Part shown: positions 60,827 through 64,000 of the stretch, piece after piece
How the letters are laid out: each line of letters opens with the position of its first letter
Position numbering within the stretch: the stretch's first letter is position 1
Assembly: GCA_019634715.1 (NCBI GenBank)
Contig: JAHCAU010000001.1
Coordinates: forward strand, 248,001-312,000
Origin: Lysobacter sp.
GTDB taxonomy: Bacteria; Pseudomonadota; Gammaproteobacteria; Xanthomonadales; Xanthomonadaceae
Length of the DNA stretch: 64,000 nt
Reading direction: 5' to 3'
Program-made: the position numbers and the translations under genes
Notes under the pieces: generated by a model
Told to the model about the DNA's origin: nothing
Database searches by the model: none
Seen by the model: the letters and a program-made list of their open reading frames with translations, nothing else

Positions 60827-62410
60827 ATGTCCCGGCACACCCCGCTCGTCCTCATGTGCCTTCTCCCGCTCGCCGGCTGCAACAGCGGCGACGCCCCGCC
60901 GAAAGACACGCGCGGCACGGCTGCCGCCTTCGCCTTCGAGGAAGCCACCGTCGACGACCTGCAGGCGCGGATGCGCGACGGCACGCTCGACAGCGCCACG
61001 CTGACCCGCGGCTATCTCGAGCGCATCGCCGCGCTCGACGACGCCGGGCCCACGCTCGGTGCAGTGATCGAACTCAACCCCGACGCACTGCGCGAAGCCG
61101 AAGCGCGCGACGCGGAACGCAAGGCCGGCAAGCTGCGCGGCCCGCTGCACGGCATCCCGGTGCTGCTCAAGGACAACATCGATGCGACGCCGATGGTCAA
61201 TTCCGCCGGCTCGCTGGCGCTCGCGAAGCATCGTCCGGAATCCGACGCCTTCCTCGTCGCGAAGCTGCGCGCGGCCGGCGCGGTGATCCTGGGCAAGACC
61301 AACCTGAGCGAATGGGCGAATTTCCGCTCCACGCGCTCGACCTCGGGCTGGAGCGCGCGCGGCGGGCAGACGAAGAACCCCTATGTGCTCGACCGCACGC
61401 CCTGCGGCTCCAGCTCGGGCAGCGGCAGCGCGATCGCCGCCAACCTCGCCGTCGTCGCCATCGGCACCGAGACCGACGGCAGCATCCTCTGCCCGTCGGC
61501 GGTGAACGGCCTGGTCGGCCTGAAACCCACCGTCGGTCTGGTCAGCCGCAGCGGCATCATCCCGATCTCGGCCTCGCAGGACACCGCCGGGCCGATGACG
61601 CGCAGCGTCGCCGACGCGGCGCACCTGCTCGATGCGATCGCCGGGACCGACCCGGCCGATGACGCGACCCGCGCGGCGCGCATCGCGCCCTACGCCGCCG
61701 CCCTGAAGCCCGGCGCGCTGAAGGGCGCGCGCATCGGCGTGCTGCGCGCATCGACCGGCTACCAGCCAGGCACGGACGCCGCGTTCGAGCGCGCGCTGCA
61801 GGCCCTGCGCGATGCCGGCGCGGACGTGCAGGACGCGAGCATCGCGAATGCGGGCGCCTGGGGCGATGCCGAATTCGAGGTGCTGCTGCACGAGTTCAAG
61901 GACGGCCTGAACCGCTACCTCGCCGACAGCGGTGCGCCGGTGACCTCGCTTGCCGCGCTGATCGAATACAACCGGACGCATGCGGACAAGGAAATGCCGT
62001 GGTTCGCGCAGGAACTGTTCGTGATGGCGCAGGCCAAGGGGCCGCTGACGGACAAGCGCTACCTCGACGCCCACGCCAAGGCGCGCCGGCTCGCCGCGAC
62101 CGAAGGCATCGAAGCCACGCTGACGTCAGGCAATTTCGATGCGCTGGTCGCGCCGACCACATCGCCGGCCTGGCCGATCGATCCGGTCAACGGCGACCAC
62201 TTCACCGGCGGCGGCTACGGCGTCGCCGCGGTCGCCGGCACGCCCAGCCTCACCGTGCCCATGGGCGATGTCGCCGGCCTGCCGGTCGGCATCGCTTTCA
62301 TGGGCAGCGCATGGAGCGAAGCGCGCCTGATCGCGCTGGCCTACGACTACGAGCAGGCCACGCGTCATCGCAAACCACCGACATTCCGCGCGTCGCTGTC
62401 GTCGAAGTAA
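60827..62410 (+). CDS. amidase-signature lipoprotein
   Basis: The 527-residue product starts [18 protein letters not shown], a lipoprotein signal. Amidase signature motifs follow: [15 protein letters not shown] (catalytic Lys), [20 protein letters not shown] (cis-Ser) and [20 protein letters not shown] (nucleophile Ser). Periplasmic amidases of this group hydrolyse small amides or acyl-amino bonds; substrate is unknown. In-frame ATGs at 60797 and 60812 (within a CTGCCCCGCATG repeat) add up to ten residues before the signal and cannot be excluded. Confidence 0.9.
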   Translation: MSRHTPLVLMCLLPLAGCNSGDAPPKDTRGTAAAFAFEEATVDDLQARMRDGTLDSATLTRGYLERIAALDDAGPTLGAVIELNPDALREAEARDAERKAGKLRGPLHGIPVLLKDNIDATPMVNSAGSLALAKHRPESDAFLVAKLRAAGAVILGKTNLSEWANFRSTRSTSGWSARGGQTKNPYVLDRTPCGSSSGSGSAIAANLAVVAIGTETDGSILCPSAVNGLVGLKPTVGLVSRSGIIPISASQDTAGPMTRSVADAAHLLDAIAGTDPADDATRAARIAPYAAALKPGALKGARIGVLRASTGYQPGTDAAFERALQALRDAGADVQDASIANAGAWGDAEFEVLLHEFKDGLNRYLADSGAPVTSLAALIEYNRTHADKEMPWFAQELFVMAQAKGPLTDKRYLDAHAKARRLAATEGIEATLTSGNFDALVAPTTSPAWPIDPVNGDHFTGGGYGVAAVAGTPSLTVPMGDVAGLPVGIAFMGSAWSEARLIALAYDYEQATRHRKPPTFRASLSSK

Positions 62411-62422
62411 GCCGCAGCGCGC

Positions 62423-63193
62423 ATGTCGCTTGAACTCGACGCCACCCTGTGGCTGCTCACCGCGCTCGCCGGTTTCGCGGCGGGACTGATCGACAGCATC
62501 GTCGGCGGCGGTGGTCTGGTGCTGACTCCGGCGATGCTCAACCTGCATCCGCAGTTGCACATCCTCCAGGCCATCGGCACGCAGCGCACCAGTTCGATCA
62601 TGGGCACCAGCGTCGCGGCGTGGAACTACCTGCGCCGGATCAAGGTCGAGCGCCGCATCCTCGTGCCCGCCTGCGTGGCGGCGCTGAGCGCATCGGCGGT
62701 CGGGGTGCAACTGGCCAAGCGCATCGACGGCGAGGTGCTGAAGTGGACGGTGCTGGCGATCTGCGTCGTGCTCGCGGTCTACACCGTGTTCCGCAAGGAC
62801 CTCGGCCTGCGCGAGGACCGCCGTTTCCATCCGAAGCACGAAACGCTCGCCGCGGTCGCGATCGGTGCCGCCACCGGCTTCTACAACGGCCTGATCGGCC
62901 CGGGCACCGGCACGATCATGGTCTTCGCCTTCGTCAGCTTCCTCGGCCTGGACTTCCTCAAGTCCTCGGCGGTGTCGAAGACGACGAACGTCGCCGCCGA
63001 CCTGAGCTCTTGGACCGTGCTCGCCCTGGGCGGCTTCGTGCTGTGGACGCTGGCGATCCCGCTGATCATCGGCAACATGATCGGCAGCCACATGGCGATC
63101 AAGCGCGGCCAGGGCTTCGTGCGCGCGGTGTTCCTGGCGATCGTGCTGGCGCTGATCGCGCGCCAGGCCTGGCAGCTCGCGACGCAGCCCTGA
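62423..63193 (+). CDS. TauE/SafE (TSUP) family permease
   Basis: The 256-residue protein has about eight membrane helices. The two TSUP repeats are seen in FAAGLIDSIVGGGGLVLTPAM near the N-terminus and IGAATGFYNGLIGPGTGTIM at mid protein. These proteins export or import sulfite, sulfoacetate or related anions. Substrate is not readable. The gene follows the amidase after 12 bases, suggesting one transcript. Confidence 0.9.
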   Translation: MSLELDATLWLLTALAGFAAGLIDSIVGGGGLVLTPAMLNLHPQLHILQAIGTQRTSSIMGTSVAAWNYLRRIKVERRILVPACVAALSASAVGVQLAKRIDGEVLKWTVLAICVVLAVYTVFRKDLGLREDRRFHPKHETLAAVAIGAATGFYNGLIGPGTGTIMVFAFVSFLGLDFLKSSAVSKTTNVAADLSSWTVLALGGFVLWTLAIPLIIGNMIGSHMAIKRGQGFVRAVFLAIVLALIARQAWQLATQP

Positions 63194-63200
63194 GCCCGGA

Positions 63201-63527
63201 CTAGCCGGTCGCGTCGCCTACCGGCGCGGTTTCGCGTGCCTGCACCAGCGCCAGCAGGTCGCCGATCCGGCAGTGCGCCTCCAGCGGGTGCCGCAACGGC
63301 ACCTCGGCGTCGATGCGGTAACGGTTGCGGCGGCCGTCGCGCTCCCGGGTCAGCACGCCCGCCTGTTCCAGCTCCGACACTATCCGCAGCACGGCCCGCT
63401 CGGTGATCCCGACCTGCTGGGCGATGTCGCGCACGGTCGGGTCGCCCTGGCCCGCGAGGCAGACCAGCACGTGGGTGTGATTGCTCAGGAAGGTCCAGCC
63501 TCCCGGCCCGGTTTCTCTCTCGGACAT
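63201..63527 (-). CDS. winged-helix transcriptional regulator
   Basis: The 108-residue protein is mostly one MarR/ArsR-like winged helix: HTHVLVCLAGQGDPTVRDIA, QQVGITERAVLRIVSELEQA (recognition helix) and GVLTRERDGRRNRYRIDAE (wing). There is no ligand domain and no cysteine cluster. GGAGAG precedes the ATG at 63527. It diverges from the isocitrate dehydrogenase gene. A palindrome just downstream of that gene's -10 is a likely binding site, so it may repress it. Confidence 0.82.
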   Translation of the reverse strand: MSERETGPGGWTFLSNHTHVLVCLAGQGDPTVRDIAQQVGITERAVLRIVSELEQAGVLTRERDGRRNRYRIDAEVPLRHPLEAHCRIGDLLALVQARETAPVGDATG

Positions 63528-63541
63528 GCCCGACTCTCCAC

Positions 63542-63570
63542 TTGACAGGGGCATTCTAGCGACAAACAAT
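63542..63570 (+). promoter_or_regulatory. sigma-70 promoter for icd
   Basis: A perfect TTGACA at 63542-63547 and AACAAT at 63565-63570 are spaced by 17 bases, in a low-GC patch 30-60 bases before the start codon. Confidence 0.6.
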
Positions 63571-63571
63571 A

Positions 63572-63589
63572 CATGACACTAATTTCATG
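63572..63589. promoter_or_regulatory. operator candidate (CATGA-N8-TCATG)
   Basis: This 18-base inverted repeat lies where transcription of icd would begin. A further TTCATG/CATGAA pair extends to 63605. The size suits a winged-helix dimer such as the product of the divergent gene. Confidence 0.45.
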
Positions 63590-63606
63590 CATGTGGAGTC
63601 ATGAAA

Positions 63607-64000
63607 ATGAATGCCGTTGTCAAGCCCGCGCCAACCCAGCCCACCTACCAGCCCGCCGCGCTTCCCGCCCGCACCATCCCGGTCGCGCCCGGCGACGGCA
63701 TCGGCCCGGAGATCATGGACGCCACGCTCGCCATCCTGAAGGCGGCCGATCCGGCCCTCGCCTTCCATCCGGTGACCGTCGGCCTGAAAGCCTACGAGGC
63801 CGGATTGATGGCGGGCATCGGCGAGGACACCTGGCAGGCGATCGACGCCTACAAGGTGATCCTCAAGGGTCCGATCACCACCCCGCAGGGCGGCGGCTAC
63901 AAGTCGGTCAACGTGACCATGCGCAAGACCCTCGGCCTGTACGCCAACCTGCGCCCCTGCGTGTCCTACCACCCCTGGGTGACCGCGCTGCATCCGACCA
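63607..64000 (+). CDS. icd: isocitrate dehydrogenase, N-terminal part (cut by window edge)
   Basis: About 131 residues are present: MNAVVKPAP start, RTIPVAPGDGIGPEIMDATL, LKGPITTPQGGGYKSVNVTM and RKTLGLYANLRPCVSY. This is the isopropylmalate/isocitrate dehydrogenase fold; KGPITTPQGGGYKSVN and the roughly 20-residue N-terminal extension point to the longer bacterial isocitrate dehydrogenases. It oxidises isocitrate to 2-oxoglutarate. GGAG lies 9 bases before the ATG at 63607; an ATG at 63601 is too close to that site but in frame. Confidence 0.9.
   Translation, partial: MNAVVKPAPTQPTYQPAALPARTIPVAPGDGIGPEIMDATLAILKAADPALAFHPVTVGLKAYEAGLMAGIGEDTWQAIDAYKVILKGPITTPQGGGYKSVNVTMRKTLGLYANLRPCVSYHPWVTALHPT

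Noticed and set aside
58283..62074. Very long open minus-strand frame (over 1200 codons) opposite typA and the amidase
   Set aside because: It is antisense to clear conserved genes, has low-complexity Arg/Ala/Gly/His composition and no domain. High GC makes stop-free antisense frames common here.

Overview
The window is a high-GC, densely coded stretch of a gammaproteobacterial chromosome, most likely from the Xanthomonadaceae/Lysobacteraceae (a Luteimonas- or Lysobacter-like organism). The reasons are the strong GC bias, the many secreted S46, S9, S1 and M48 peptidases, a TorF-type porin, an OmpA protein with calcium-binding-type repeats, and REP elements that begin with GTAG, as known from Stenotrophomonas. 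No rRNA, tRNA, CRISPR array or insertion sequence was seen. The ends are cut: a TonB-dependent receptor leaves at base 1 and isocitrate dehydrogenase at base 64000.

Layout. 1-12.8 kb: TonB receptor, two REP-type inverted repeats, then a leftward block folC - SPOR protein - purF - small HD hydrolase - secreted protein - ferritin-like protein, with the phosphatase and serA units upstream; DUF3224 and two small secreted paralogues; an S46 dipeptidyl peptidase. 12.8-20.9 kb: tdh and kbl (threonine to glycine) separated by two outer-membrane beta-barrel genes, a small HNH protein, two related secreted proteins flanking an RsuA-type pseudouridine synthase, and an OmpA-family gene. 21-26 kb: a three-gene leftward operon that looks like a MukBEF-like (Mks) condensin with no nuclease gene. 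26.3-38.5 kb: fadH, cell-wall hydrolase, GST, ion channel, prpBC facing a helix-turn-helix/citrate-synthase fusion, arsH/arsR, DUF1697, Nudix, and two uncharacterised genes.

38.6-44.4 kb is the most interesting part: a probable ribosomally made peptide (RiPP) locus. Two 60-65 residue precursor-like peptides share a KSFAF-LA leader motif, an RDGVAVAGC block and a final cysteine. They are followed on the same strand by an MvdD-like ATP-grasp peptide ligase, an SDH/Clp-fold serine protease, a MauE-like membrane redox protein and a MauD-like anchored thioredoxin-fold protein. An ABC exporter gene is divergent. A secreted trypsin-like protease with C-terminal repeats lies just beyond.

46-64 kb: an S9 peptidase, an RluA-type pseudouridine synthase, a 653-residue secreted orphan, mdh, an anchored glutaredoxin, a class I aminotransferase, a tightly overlapping three-lipoprotein operon whose middle (M48 peptidase) gene carries a REP element inside its 5' end, cyclophilin, typA, DUF2127, amidase, a TauE/SafE permease, and a winged-helix regulator divergent from an isocitrate dehydrogenase gene with a clear promoter and operator-like palindrome.
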